A DNA stretch of 64,000 nucleotides, from positions 171,135-235,134 of the forward strand of contig CAVYTS010000021.1 in the NCBI GenBank assembly GCA_963771305.1. The letters run 5' to 3'. The stretch comes from CAJCIT01 sp963771305. GTDB lineage: Bacteria; Acidobacteriota; Terriglobia; Bryobacterales; Bryobacteraceae. The position numbers were made by a program, and so were the translations under genes. Positions 8,553 through 17,783 of the stretch are shown here, one piece after another. Position 1 is the stretch's first letter, and every line of letters starts with the position of its first letter. The notes below the pieces were generated by a model that saw only the letters and a list, made by a program, of their open reading frames with translations, was not told the origin of the DNA and ran no database searches.

Positions 8553-9551
8553 ATGACTGACCTTTCAGCGGGAAGAATTCTGGTAACGGGTGGGGCAGGT
8601 TTCATCGGCAGTGCTCTGATTTGGGAGCTGAACCGCCGCGGTTTCACGAACATCCTGGTTTGCGATTTCTTGCGCGAGGACGAGAAGTGGAAAAACCTGG
8701 TGCGGCTCAAGTTCGCCGACTACGTAGAAGGCGATGAATTGGAGAGGCGGGTGCGCGAGTACCCGGCGCAGCTCAAAGACATCAGGTGCATTTTCCATCT
8801 CGGAGCTTGCTCGGCGACTACAGAAACGAACGCTAGCTACCTGATCCGCAATAACTTTGAATACACCAAGCTGCTGGCCCATTTCGCCCTCGACGGGTCA
8901 CGCAGGTTCGTCTATGCTTCGTCAGCGGCTACGTATGGAGCTCTCGAAAAGGGCGTGTCCGAATCGCTGCCGCTCGAGAGTTTGCGGCCTCTCAACATGT
9001 ATGGCTATTCGAAACATATGTTTGATTGCTATGCGCAGCGCGCCGGTTTTCTGGATCAGATCACCGGGCTGAAGTACTTCAACGTGTACGGCCCCAACGA
9101 AGACCATAAGGGGAGCATGCGCAGCGTTGTCAACAAAGCATTCCATGACATTCAGCAAAGCGGGCGGATGTCTCTGTTCAAGAGCTATAAGCCGGACTAT
9201 CCTGACGGCGGACAACAGCGCGACTTCCTGTACGTCAAAGACGCGGTTTCAGTAACGGTAGACTTGGGGCAGAAAACCGATGGCGTGGGCCTGTTCAACA
9301 TAGGTTCGGGCGAGCCGAAGACCTGGTTGGCTTTGGCGCATGCGATCTTCGCGGCCCTGAACCTGGAGCCCGAAATCGATTTCATACAGATGCCGGAAGC
9401 GTTGCGCCCCAAGTATCAGTACTTCACCTGCGCGGACCTAACCAAGCTCCGAGCGGCAGGACACACGGCCCGGTTCACGCCGCTCGGTGAGGCGGTGCAG
9501 GACTATGTACGGAATTACTTGGTGCCGGGCCGGAAACTGGGCGACGAGTAG
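8553..9551 (+). CDS. hldD: ADP-L-glycero-D-manno-heptose 6-epimerase
   Basis: Interconverts ADP-D-glycero- and ADP-L-glycero-D-manno-heptose for the inner core of lipopolysaccharide. Extended SDR fold: TGGAGFIGSAL nucleotide motif at the N-terminus, the catalytic YGYSK motif as in E. coli HldD, then KYFNVYGPNEDHKG and the conserved C-terminal QRDFLYVKDAV. I place the start at the ATG at 8553 (MTDLSAGRILVTGG), giving 332 residues; a longer open frame from 8475 adds 26 residues with no family match. Its presence argues for a Gram-negative envelope with heptose-containing LPS. It stands alone, convergent with the next gene. Confidence 0.95.
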   Translation: MTDLSAGRILVTGGAGFIGSALIWELNRRGFTNILVCDFLREDEKWKNLVRLKFADYVEGDELERRVREYPAQLKDIRCIFHLGACSATTETNASYLIRNNFEYTKLLAHFALDGSRRFVYASSAATYGALEKGVSESLPLESLRPLNMYGYSKHMFDCYAQRAGFLDQITGLKYFNVYGPNEDHKGSMRSVVNKAFHDIQQSGRMSLFKSYKPDYPDGGQQRDFLYVKDAVSVTVDLGQKTDGVGLFNIGSGEPKTWLALAHAIFAALNLEPEIDFIQMPEALRPKYQYFTCADLTKLRAAGHTARFTPLGEAVQDYVRNYLVPGRKLGDE

Positions 9552-9577
9552 CGTTGAGAACGCGTGATCCCAGAACC

Positions 9578-10699
9578 CTACTTCCTGGCGGGCCCCATAC
9601 CTTTCTTAATGGTTTTTATGTTTTCCGCAGCCTGAGCCTGTAAGGGCCCCGGAATCGCGGCCGACTGCTCCGAAAACGCCAACGCATCTTTCATCAGCGC
9701 CTTGTTGCCTGCCTTCGCCAGCTCGTAATTCGAGACGCCGAGGTGAAAGGTGACACTTCCGAGCAGGTGTTTATTATCTTGAACCAGCGGCAGTGCTAGC
9801 CGAAGCACTTTGTCAGACTGCGTGTAGTCCTTCTTGGTGTAGTAGTCGAGACTCTGTATCCAGTAGGCCACGGCCAGCATCGTATCCTTCTTCTTTTTCC
9901 AATCGGCGTCACTCATTTCGTCCGGCTTCTTTGCCGCTTGAAGAACTTGGGTGAGCTTGGCCGCAAACGCTAACGATTGGTCCAGATTCTGGTGCTCCAT
10001 GTTGAAGTTGGCCGCCGCCAGAAGAGCGTCCAGGTTGTTGGGATCACCCTGGAGAATCTTCTCAGCCGCGGGACCGACCTTGCCGCCCTGCCCGGCTTGT
10101 TGCAATGCTGCCAGATAGCGGCCAGCTAGCTTTGCTACGTACTCACTCTTCGGGCTCCGCTGCTGCAGGGCTTCCGCGCAAGCAACAATCTTCCTTGGAT
10201 CGGTTTCCTTTAACGCAACGGCGAACACAGCGTAATCGGAGTATGTGTCCAGCTGCCGATCGTAGTCGGCGCGGGCCTTGGCATCGGCGTCGTCGGGCTT
10301 GGTGGTCGCGATCGCTTTGCGCGCGAGCCGCGACGTTTCAGCCGACCACTTTATGACGGCGTCTTCGTCGTTCAGGCCCTCGGCCGCTTTCAAGTTCTCA
10401 TACGCAGGAATTGGATTATCAGAGTCGGTGGCTAGCGCCTTCTCGCCGGCTTCCAGGGCTTTGGCATAGTCCTTCGCCTGAAGGTATCCATCCTGCAACT
10501 GCTCCCAGGCCCAAGCCGACTGAGAACTCGAAGGAAACTTTTTGACGAACTCCTCCAGCAGGGCTTGCTTCTTTGCGGCGTCGGTCTCGCGGGTAATCGC
10601 TCCCAGCGCCATACCCTCCGGCGACGATGCATCCACCTGTGCCCACACCTGGCCAAGGAAAGCAAGCAACAGCGCAAATATCCCAAGCAGCCTCATCAT
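9578..10699 (-). CDS. Secreted helical-repeat (TPR-like) protein
   Basis: A 373-residue protein of unknown function with a clear signal peptide (MMRLLGIFALLLAFLGQVWAQ). The rest is predicted helical, rich in Ala, Lys and Asp, with TPR-like segments such as WEQLQDGYLQAKDYAKALEAGEKAL, repeated with degeneration near residues 205-300. Such proteins are common in Acidobacteriota and usually act as periplasmic scaffolds, but no partner is evident here. It is a single gene convergent with hldD and divergent from rhaM; the ~100-base gap to rhaM should hold both promoters. Confidence 0.75.
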   Translation of the reverse strand: MMRLLGIFALLLAFLGQVWAQVDASSPEGMALGAITRETDAAKKQALLEEFVKKFPSSSQSAWAWEQLQDGYLQAKDYAKALEAGEKALATDSDNPIPAYENLKAAEGLNDEDAVIKWSAETSRLARKAIATTKPDDADAKARADYDRQLDTYSDYAVFAVALKETDPRKIVACAEALQQRSPKSEYVAKLAGRYLAALQQAGQGGKVGPAAEKILQGDPNNLDALLAAANFNMEHQNLDQSLAFAAKLTQVLQAAKKPDEMSDADWKKKKDTMLAVAYWIQSLDYYTKKDYTQSDKVLRLALPLVQDNKHLLGSVTFHLGVSNYELAKAGNKALMKDALAFSEQSAAIPGPLQAQAAENIKTIKKGMGPARK

Positions 10700-10795
10700 G
10701 TCATCCCCCTCTCTCCGTGTGACCCATGCCTTTCTAGCCGGGAATGTATCACAAACGGGGAGGCCACTCCGGCAATGAGAAGATCTGAAGGAGCC

Positions 10796-11113
10796 ATGGA
10801 ACGAGTTTGCTTTCTTCTACAAGTGCGGCCAGAGCGGCTGGAGGAATACAAAGCGCGCCATGTGCATGTCTGGCAAGAGATGCGGGAAGCGCTTTCGTCG
10901 ACAGGCTGGCGTAATTACTCTCTGTTTCTTCGCGACGATGGGCTGCTGGTCGGATACCTGGAGACGCCGAGTTTTGAAAAAGCCTTGGCCGGCATGGCGG
11001 CGTTGGAAGTGAATCAACGCTGGCAGGAGGAGATGAAGCCTTTCTTTATTGGCCTCAGGGGGCACGCCGATGAATCGATGGTGCGGCTGGAGGAAGTATT
11101 TCATTTGACTTAA
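10796..11113 (+). CDS. rhaM: L-rhamnose mutarotase
   Basis: Interconverts the alpha and beta anomers of L-rhamnose so that the isomerase can use the sugar. The 105-residue protein fits the family: VCFLLQVRPERLEEYKARH with the active-site His22, a YSLFLRDDG strand, and the C-terminal LEEVFHL signature. The start at 10796 gives the family-typical N-terminus; an ATG at 10775 (with GGGGAGG upstream) would add seven residues and has better ribosome-site spacing. It lies 24 kb from the rhamnose transporter/aldolase cluster at 35-42 kb, so rhamnose genes are split in this genome. Confidence 0.9.
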   Translation: MERVCFLLQVRPERLEEYKARHVHVWQEMREALSSTGWRNYSLFLRDDGLLVGYLETPSFEKALAGMAALEVNQRWQEEMKPFFIGLRGHADESMVRLEEVFHLT

Positions 11114-11161
11114 CGCGTCTCGGCGGCGAGCCGGGCGCACCGATACAATTTGGAACAGACT

Positions 11162-12010
11162 ATGCAGTGGACACCGGGTGGAAGCGACGAGGACATAGAA
11201 GATCGCAGGGATCAGAGCGGTGGCGGTGGCGGCGGTGGTTTCGGAGGAGGGCGGCTGGGGCTCGGCGGCATCCTGATTGTCGGCCTGCTCAGCCTCATCT
11301 TCGGCAGAAATTTCTTCACCTTGTTCCAGGGAGGTTCGCCGGCGCCCACGACGACGCGTTCGGCCTCGAGCCCGGCGCAGACGGCCAAAGAGCAGCCGGA
11401 AGTCGAGTTCGTGAAATTCGTTCTGAACGATGTGCAGGCAAACTGGGATAAAACGCTCCCGCAGTATCACCACGCGAAGCTGGTGCTGTATCGCGATTCC
11501 TACCCGTCGGCTTGCGGTCAGGCGCAGACAGCCGTTGGGCCCTTCTACTGTCCGGGCGATGAGAAGGTCTATCTGGACCTGGCCTTTTTCGATGAACTGA
11601 AGCGGCGCTTTGGAGCGCCCGGCGAGTTTGCCCAAGCGTATGTGATTGCTCATGAGATCGGCCATCACGTGCAGAAGATTCTGGGCATCGAGAGTAAGGT
11701 GCGCAGGTTGCAGCAGACTCATCCTTCGGAGCAGAATCCGCTCTCGGTCCGTATGGAGTTACAGGCCGATTGCTTCGCGGGAGTCTGGGCCAATTCAACG
11801 GCCCAGCGGAAGCTCATCGATGAGAGTGACATTCGGGCGGGATTGCAGGCTGCCGCCGCGGTGGGAGACGACCGGCTGCAGCGGATGGCGGGCCGGGCCG
11901 TCAGCCCGGAGTCCTTCACACACGGATCGTCTGAGCAGCGCGTGGGCTGGTTCCAGCGGGGCATGAAGTCGGGCGACATCAAGGCCTGCAATACGTTTGC
12001 TACACGGTAG
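11162..12010 (+). CDS. ypfJ: Neutral zinc metallopeptidase, YpfJ family
   Basis: A membrane-anchored metalloprotease of the YpfJ/KPN_02809 family, about 282 residues. The N-terminus has the family start MQW...DIEDRRD, followed by a glycine-rich linker and one membrane segment (LGGILIVGLLSLIFG). The catalytic domain carries HEIGHH with the zinc histidines and general-base glutamate, and ELQADCFAG provides the downstream acidic ligand. I choose the ATG at 11162 rather than the upstream TTG at 11150 because the family N-terminus begins there. Substrate unknown. No cysteine-pair lipobox was found, so it is an integral rather than lipid-anchored protein. Confidence 0.9.
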   Translation: MQWTPGGSDEDIEDRRDQSGGGGGGGFGGGRLGLGGILIVGLLSLIFGRNFFTLFQGGSPAPTTTRSASSPAQTAKEQPEVEFVKFVLNDVQANWDKTLPQYHHAKLVLYRDSYPSACGQAQTAVGPFYCPGDEKVYLDLAFFDELKRRFGAPGEFAQAYVIAHEIGHHVQKILGIESKVRRLQQTHPSEQNPLSVRMELQADCFAGVWANSTAQRKLIDESDIRAGLQAAAAVGDDRLQRMAGRAVSPESFTHGSSEQRVGWFQRGMKSGDIKACNTFATR

Positions 12011-12153
12011 AATCGATTGCAACGCGTCGAAACGGATACGGCCTGGAACAGACATGAGCACTGAACCGCGCGCGTCAGCAAGCGGATCGTGGCCTATTCT
12101 CAGCACGGCCTCGGTTCCATCCTTGGCGAATCCACGATGAAAGGCTCCCTCAA

Positions 12154-14274
12154 TTGAGCGTTCGGAACACGGCTGCCTTCTGGGCCTGCACAATCAGCGG
12201 CACGGTTGCTCTCTTCGCCGGCACGACATCATTCATTGCGGCACGCAATCTGTTCGACGCCAAGGTTTTCGGACAGCGTGCCCAGCGCAGCTTGGCGGAT
12301 CCCGGCGTCGCCAGCTATGTTTCGGCATTGGTTGCGGACGCTGTTATCAAGAGCAGGCCCGATCTGATCGCGGTTCGTCCGGTCCTCGAGGCCAGCGCGC
12401 GAGGACTCGTTTCAACCCGCCCCTTTCAGGTGCTAGTTGGCGTCGCCGCGAGGCGGGCGCACGAAGCAGCTTTCTCGGAGGGTGGGCGGCGTGTGGTCCT
12501 CTCGATTCCCGACCTGCAGATTCTGATCCAGGACACGCTCGCGCAGGCCAGCCCGGCGCTGGCTGCCAAGATTCCCAAACAAGTGAATACGACCCTGGCT
12601 TCGCTGGGCGACGGCGGCCGGGCACAATACCTGATCGACCTATGGCGCTTGGCCAACAAGCTGCAATGGCTCTGCAAGCTGCTTCTGGCGCTGGGCCTGG
12701 CGTTGCTGGTAGCGGCTCTCTGGGTGGCCAACGATAGGCGCCGCGGACTGGTGCACGTTGGGTTTGCGCTCATCCTGATGGGACTTTTGCTGGCGGCGCT
12801 GCTTCCGGCAGGCGTGCTAGCGACCCAGTTTATTGAGCAGCCGCTCATGAAAGATCTGGCCCGCGGTCTTTGGCTCGCCTACTTCGGAGATCTCGCTCGC
12901 TGGGGTCTGTTTTTCGTTGGCTTGGGGATTCTACTCTCGGCCGCCAGTTCCTCGCTGATAGAAACCTTCGATCCGCTCGCCGGGTTGCGCCAGGCCGGCC
13001 GGTTGATTGCCATCCCCCCGGCGTCGCACGGAGCGCGGTTGGCATGGAGCGCGGCATTGCTCGTCGTAGGCCTCGCAGCCATTCGTTATCCGCTACTGAT
13101 TCTCGAGGCTGCGGTGGTGGTTGCAGGTTTCATCGCCGCCTTCTGCGGCGTACAGGAGTTTTTTCGTCTGTTTCTCGGCCGGATTGCTCAGCACGAACAG
13201 CTGGTCACCAAGCACAAACCACGGCCTTGGAGATTGGCCATTGCGATCGCGGCAGGGCTCTTGTTGCTGGCCGCCGGAACTTGGATGCTGTTCCGGAATT
13301 CTGCTATCAAACCGGTGGAAGCGGCTGACGTAACCGCGTGCAACGGCTACCCGGAGTTATGCGACAAGCGTCTGGACCAAGTCGTGTTTGCGGGCTCCCA
13401 CAACTCGATGTCCAACCAGGATGCCGCCGGCTGGATGTTCCCACAACAGGAAGCGAGCATGGTGCAGCAACTACGCGATGGCGTCCGGGCGCTACTCATT
13501 GACGTTCACTACGGTTTTCCAGGAGGAGCGCGAATCAAGACCGACTTGAGCCAGGAGCCCAATGCCGAGAAGATGAAGCAAGTCATGGGCCAGGATGGTT
13601 TCAATGCGGCGATGCGTATTCGCGACCGTCTTGTGGGCGTTGACGAGAGTAAACACGGCTTGTATTTCTGCCACGGCTTCTGTGAGCTTGGCGCTTATGA
13701 AGTAGAGCCGGCTTTGCGGGGAATCCGGGACTACTTAGTAACTCACCCGGACGAAGTATTGATTCTGGACATCGAAGATTACGTCGACCCACACGACTTG
13801 GCCGCCGCATTCGACAAGGCCGGTCTTACCGAATTCGTATACAAGGGACCCACCGGGCCGCCCTGGCCCACTTTGCGCGAGATGATCACCTCCGGGCAAC
13901 GGGTAGCCTGTTTCTTGGAATCGGCGAAACCCGGCGTCTCGTGGCTGCGGCCCGCCTATCCGACCATGCGGGAAACGCCGTTTTCATTCCACAAGCCGGA
14001 CGAGTTCTCGTGCCGTCCGAATCGTGGAGGTGACGCGGGATCACTGTTTCTCATGAACCATTGGATCGACACCACACCCACACCCAAGCCCTCGAATGCG
14101 GCCATCGTCAACGCTTATGACTTCCTACTGGCACGAGCGGAACAGTGCGAAGGGGAAAGGCACCATATTCCGAACATCATCGCCGTGGATTTCTATCGCA
14201 CGGGAGATCTGCTGCGAGTCGTGAATAAGCTGAACGGCGTGGACCAACCGGAAGCGGCGGAAGCGACGCAGTAG
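12154..14274 (+). CDS. Polytopic membrane protein with C-terminal PI-PLC-like domain
   Basis: A 706-residue protein. The N-terminal half has a membrane anchor near residue 15, a ~130-residue extracytoplasmic stretch, then about six hydrophobic segments between roughly residues 170 and 385. The remaining ~310 residues start ACNGYPELCDKRLDQV and resemble the PI-PLC X-domain barrel: AGSHNSMS holds the first catalytic His, LLIDVHYG the metal/acid region and FCHGFCELG the second His. PI-PLC X proteins cleave phosphoinositides or related lipids; the real substrate in a bacterium is not known. The only start in good position is a TTG at 12154. Transcribed alone before the QHNDH locus. Confidence 0.75.
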   Translation: MSVRNTAAFWACTISGTVALFAGTTSFIAARNLFDAKVFGQRAQRSLADPGVASYVSALVADAVIKSRPDLIAVRPVLEASARGLVSTRPFQVLVGVAARRAHEAAFSEGGRRVVLSIPDLQILIQDTLAQASPALAAKIPKQVNTTLASLGDGGRAQYLIDLWRLANKLQWLCKLLLALGLALLVAALWVANDRRRGLVHVGFALILMGLLLAALLPAGVLATQFIEQPLMKDLARGLWLAYFGDLARWGLFFVGLGILLSAASSSLIETFDPLAGLRQAGRLIAIPPASHGARLAWSAALLVVGLAAIRYPLLILEAAVVVAGFIAAFCGVQEFFRLFLGRIAQHEQLVTKHKPRPWRLAIAIAAGLLLLAAGTWMLFRNSAIKPVEAADVTACNGYPELCDKRLDQVVFAGSHNSMSNQDAAGWMFPQQEASMVQQLRDGVRALLIDVHYGFPGGARIKTDLSQEPNAEKMKQVMGQDGFNAAMRIRDRLVGVDESKHGLYFCHGFCELGAYEVEPALRGIRDYLVTHPDEVLILDIEDYVDPHDLAAAFDKAGLTEFVYKGPTGPPWPTLREMITSGQRVACFLESAKPGVSWLRPAYPTMRETPFSFHKPDEFSCRPNRGGDAGSLFLMNHWIDTTPTPKPSNAAIVNAYDFLLARAEQCEGERHHIPNIIAVDFYRTGDLLRVVNKLNGVDQPEAAEATQ

Positions 14275-14419
14275 AGGGAAATCCGGGCCTTCTTCTATCT
14301 GCCTGCAGGAGCACGGAGCTGTGGTACGATGGCGCTCATCTCGGAAACTTATATTTTACATGTCGGCTGACGGTTCCCAGCACCCGGTAATGATTTGGGC
14401 TCGGTGCCCTCGGAGGGCC

Positions 14420-16159
14420 ATGAGCTTCCACACAACACCGTTCTTTCGCGCGCGATTCGCATTGCCATTACTGCTGATGGCTTCTATCGCTAGCGCGGCC
14501 GATGCTCCCGCCACGCCGAAGCCACCTTCTGAAGAAGGCATTCCCGTAACCAATCAGCTGGTCATTGCGAAGTGCTCCGGCTGTCATCATGCCGATGCGA
14601 AAGGCAACCTCACACGTATTTCCTGGATTCGGACAACGCCCGAAGGCTGGGAACAGGCTTTAAAGCGCATGGTTCGGCTGAATGGCTTAAAGGTAACGCC
14701 GCAGGAAGCTCGTGAAATCGTTCAATATCTTTCGACGAGCCACGGCCTGGCTCCCGCGGAGGCCTTGGACGTGCGATACATGTCGGAGCATCGCCTTGTG
14801 GATGAGACGGTGCCGGACGATGTGAAAGAGGTTTGCAACGCGTGTCATGCAGCTGGTGTACCCAAACAATGGCGGCGATCGAAAGAAGAATGGGATCTGC
14901 TCGCCAAAATGCATTTAGGCTATTTCGAAGTCGCCGAATTTGAGGCGTTCCAACGGCCTCCCGATCCGCCAGACGCACCTCCGCCGGGGCCCAATGCCGA
15001 CAAACGGCAGCCGGTTGACAAGGCAATGGACTACTGGGCGAAGACGAACACGCTGCAGAGCCCCGAGTGGGCCGAGTGGCAAGCAAGTATGCGGACTCCC
15101 AAACTGACGGGACGCTGGCTCGTCTCCGGAAACCAGCCGGGCAAGGGACCCTTCTTCGGGGAGATGAGCCTAGAACCGGGCGGCGGCGATAGCGAGTTTT
15201 CAACGCACACCAAGATCACCTTCAGCCGCGATGGCTCGACCGAAGAGCGCTCCGGCAAATCGCTGGTCTACACGGGCTATGCATGGCGCGGAAAGTCCGT
15301 TCGTCAGGGCGCGTACCAGGGCGTCGATGCGGGCAAAGACGCCCGCGAAGTGATGTTTGTGTCGCGGGATCAGAACAGCATGGACGGCCGCTGGTTCTGG
15401 GGCCAATACCAGGAGTTCGGCATGGATGTGAAAGTAGTGCATGCCGGCTCGGATATCGCCGTGTTGGGCATCGACGTGCCACGCTTGCGCAGCGGCTCAA
15501 ACGGCACAACCGTTCACATCTATGGCGACAACTTTCCAAGCGAGGTCAGCGAGGCGGATATTGACTTGGGTTCGGGTGTGAAGGTCGGCAAGATCGTGGC
15601 GAGAACCCCGAATGTGATAACGGCTACGGTCGACGTGGATGCCGGCGCGATTACGGGCCGGCGCGACGTTGCCGTGCGGCGAGCCGCAGCGACCAGTTCG
15701 TACGCAGTCTACGATCATATCGATTACTTGAAGGTGGCGCCCGAGTGGTCGATGGCGCGGCTCGGCACTGAGCGGCATCCCAAGGGCTACTTCCAGTTTG
15801 AGGCGGTTGCTTATGCGAATGGCCCAGACGGTAAGCCGAAGACCGCGGACGACGTCAACCTGGGACCAATTGGCGCTGATTGGTCGATGGAAGAGTTTTA
15901 TGCGACCTACAGCGACGACGATAAAGAGTTCGTCGGAAAGCTCGACGCGAAAACTGGGCTATTCACTCCCAACGAGGATGGGCCTAGCCCCAAGCGCAAG
16001 TTCACACGCAACAACTATGGTGACGTTTGGGTAGTTGCAACGGTGAAGGGTATCGGCAAGAATGGAAAAGATCTGACTGCAAAGAGCTATCTGGTTGTTA
16101 CTGTTCCGAGGTATTCAACCTGGGACCAGCCGGAGGTAGCGCCGGCGGCTGGGAACTGA
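14420..16159 (+). CDS. qhnA: Quinohemoprotein amine dehydrogenase alpha subunit, copy 1
   Basis: The diheme cytochrome c subunit that takes electrons from the CTQ of the gamma subunit. About 579 residues from the ATG at 14420 (GGAGGG just upstream). A Sec signal peptide is followed by CSGCH at 52-56 and CNACH at 129-133, the two c-heme sites, then beta-rich domains ending NNYGDVWVVATVKG. In the family it oxidises primary amines in the periplasm. Upstream in-frame codons back to 14321 lack family character. It heads the plus-strand operon with gamma, beta and qhnG. A paralogue with the same domain order is encoded at 24294-26060. Confidence 0.93.
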   Translation: MSFHTTPFFRARFALPLLLMASIASAADAPATPKPPSEEGIPVTNQLVIAKCSGCHHADAKGNLTRISWIRTTPEGWEQALKRMVRLNGLKVTPQEAREIVQYLSTSHGLAPAEALDVRYMSEHRLVDETVPDDVKEVCNACHAAGVPKQWRRSKEEWDLLAKMHLGYFEVAEFEAFQRPPDPPDAPPPGPNADKRQPVDKAMDYWAKTNTLQSPEWAEWQASMRTPKLTGRWLVSGNQPGKGPFFGEMSLEPGGGDSEFSTHTKITFSRDGSTEERSGKSLVYTGYAWRGKSVRQGAYQGVDAGKDAREVMFVSRDQNSMDGRWFWGQYQEFGMDVKVVHAGSDIAVLGIDVPRLRSGSNGTTVHIYGDNFPSEVSEADIDLGSGVKVGKIVARTPNVITATVDVDAGAITGRRDVAVRRAAATSSYAVYDHIDYLKVAPEWSMARLGTERHPKGYFQFEAVAYANGPDGKPKTADDVNLGPIGADWSMEEFYATYSDDDKEFVGKLDAKTGLFTPNEDGPSPKRKFTRNNYGDVWVVATVKGIGKNGKDLTAKSYLVVTVPRYSTWDQPEVAPAAGN

Positions 16160-16241
16160 TGTGCGGGCGCAGAGACTCCAGCACTGAACCGCGCGGATGG
16201 GATCCGGCTTAGAGACCGGCATTTAAAGAGAGGATGTTGGT

Positions 16242-16586
16242 ATGAAGCATGTCCGGGCACTCAACCAAAAGGCGCGCCGAATCGAAGAGCAGGCCTCGAT
16301 TCAATCTGCAGACGTGGTAGCCCTTCAACAGGGACCGTCGGCGCCGTCCCATAAGCCACACGTCCCTCTGGGATGCACGCTTGTCTTCTCGCCAGGATGG
16401 GAAGTCGACTCCGCGGGAGGGACCGCTGGCCTCTGCCAACCGATCGAACGCGATATCTACGATTGCTACATCACCTGTTACTGGCCCGCGCAGGTGCCCG
16501 ATTACATCAATAATGCGCCCGATTGGACCAGCAAGTGTGCTTCCGCAACCAAGGATTGGCGCAACATTGACCTGGTGTTCCCATAG
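16242..16586 (+). CDS. qhnC: QHNDH gamma subunit precursor, copy 1 (CTQ-bearing)
   Basis: The small catalytic subunit, made as a precursor with a leader and then cross-linked. 114 residues; the leader is about 40 residues (ending ...SHKPHVPLG). By alignment to known gamma subunits, C75 and W81 form cysteine tryptophylquinone, and thioethers join C45-E54, C65-D71 and C79-D87; all these residues are present. C99 is an extra cysteine. The residue before the quinone Trp is Tyr instead of Trp. There is no Sec signal, as expected, because a dedicated ABC exporter moves this subunit. It lies between alpha1 and beta1, but no radical SAM gene sits beside it, unlike copy 2. Confidence 0.95.
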   Translation: MKHVRALNQKARRIEEQASIQSADVVALQQGPSAPSHKPHVPLGCTLVFSPGWEVDSAGGTAGLCQPIERDIYDCYITCYWPAQVPDYINNAPDWTSKCASATKDWRNIDLVFP

Positions 16587-16608
16587 AAGGCAGCCGAAGA
16601 AACGGTTC

Positions 16609-17748
16609 ATGAATAAGCTGACTGCCTTACTAACATTTGCCGCGATGTGTATGCTTCAGACCGCGGTTGCTGCTACACCAGCCGCGCCATCGACCGGCGC
16701 GAGAGGATTGCTGTACGTGGGCGCATGGCCGCACACGGTGATCGTGATCGATGAAGCGACGGAAAAGGTGCTGGACCGTATTGATCTGAAGACCTACGTT
16801 CCCGCATCGCTCACCTTATCGCGTAACCGAAAAACGCTAGTGGTGACCACCGTCAAGCATGGCGGCGTTCAAGTCATTGACGTTGCCACGCGCAAGGTCA
16901 CCAGCGCCTTCGAGCTTGACAGCGCGAACACCCAGATCCGGCTCGGCGCGGTGGCGCTTGACCCGGATTGTAAGTACCTCTACTCGATCGTGGCGCCTGC
17001 CACGAAAGAGATCGACCGGTTTTCCATTGAGGAGCCGAAGTTCGTTGTCGTGGACCTCGCGCAAAAGAAGATTGTGAGGTCCGCCGAGTTTCCGAAAGAC
17101 CTTGATCGATTTGGCGTCAGTGGCATGGCCGCCGGCTATATGGGTGGTATAAGAATCTCGCCGGACGGGAAGTTTCTGTACCTGTTCCGTCAGAGCATCT
17201 TAGTTTTTGACACCACGGAGTTCAAGCTTGTAGAAAAGATCGATTTGGAAAAGCCGCTATACGCCGGGATGCAGACGCTGGCAATAGACCCGACCGATGA
17301 TCCCTACGCGGCGCCGGGGGTGATCACTTCCCTGTTTCGAACCACCGACCCGTTTGTCCACGTTCCGGTCTTCGGAATTGCTCATTTCGACCTCACAACG
17401 CGCGAAGTGGACTTCACGCCGGTAGGACCGGCAGCAAACCGCATGCTTGAGTTGCATGTGACGCCTGATCGCAAAAAGGGCTACACGGTGGCGTTTAACG
17501 GCGTTCCTCCGAACCGCCGCACGGAATTCTGGGAATTCGACATGGATTCGAAAAAACTGGTGAAGAAGGTCGAGTTCGATGGCAGACGGCGGTTCGATAT
17601 GGCGATGTCGTCGGATGGCAAATCCCTTTACATTTATATCGCCGGCTTCGATGTGGAGATTTACGACACCGGCACGCTGAAACTCCGCAAGACCATCGAT
17701 CTGAACGCAGACGTGACCACAAACATGGTGGTGATTCCCGGAGCGTAA
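16609..17748 (+). CDS. qhnB: QHNDH beta subunit, copy 1
   Basis: Seven-bladed beta-propeller subunit that cradles the gamma subunit and contributes to the active site. 379 residues from the ATG at 16609, 22 bases after the gamma1 stop. A Sec signal peptide (MNKLTALLTFAAMCMLQTAVAA) is followed by LLYVGAWPHTVIVIDEATEKV and YVTN-like repeats such as ISPDGKFLYLF and MSSDGKSLYIY. The opening YVGAWPH and closing DVTTNMVV(I/M)P motifs are shared with beta2 at 21386-22495. The longer open frame from 16381 overlaps gamma1 and is not the real start. Confidence 0.93.
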   Translation: MNKLTALLTFAAMCMLQTAVAATPAAPSTGARGLLYVGAWPHTVIVIDEATEKVLDRIDLKTYVPASLTLSRNRKTLVVTTVKHGGVQVIDVATRKVTSAFELDSANTQIRLGAVALDPDCKYLYSIVAPATKEIDRFSIEEPKFVVVDLAQKKIVRSAEFPKDLDRFGVSGMAAGYMGGIRISPDGKFLYLFRQSILVFDTTEFKLVEKIDLEKPLYAGMQTLAIDPTDDPYAAPGVITSLFRTTDPFVHVPVFGIAHFDLTTREVDFTPVGPAANRMLELHVTPDRKKGYTVAFNGVPPNRRTEFWEFDMDSKKLVKKVEFDGRRRFDMAMSSDGKSLYIYIAGFDVEIYDTGTLKLRKTIDLNADVTTNMVVIPGA

Positions 17749-17783
17749 CGCCGCCGCGATCGCGGAGTGGTATCAATAAGCCC

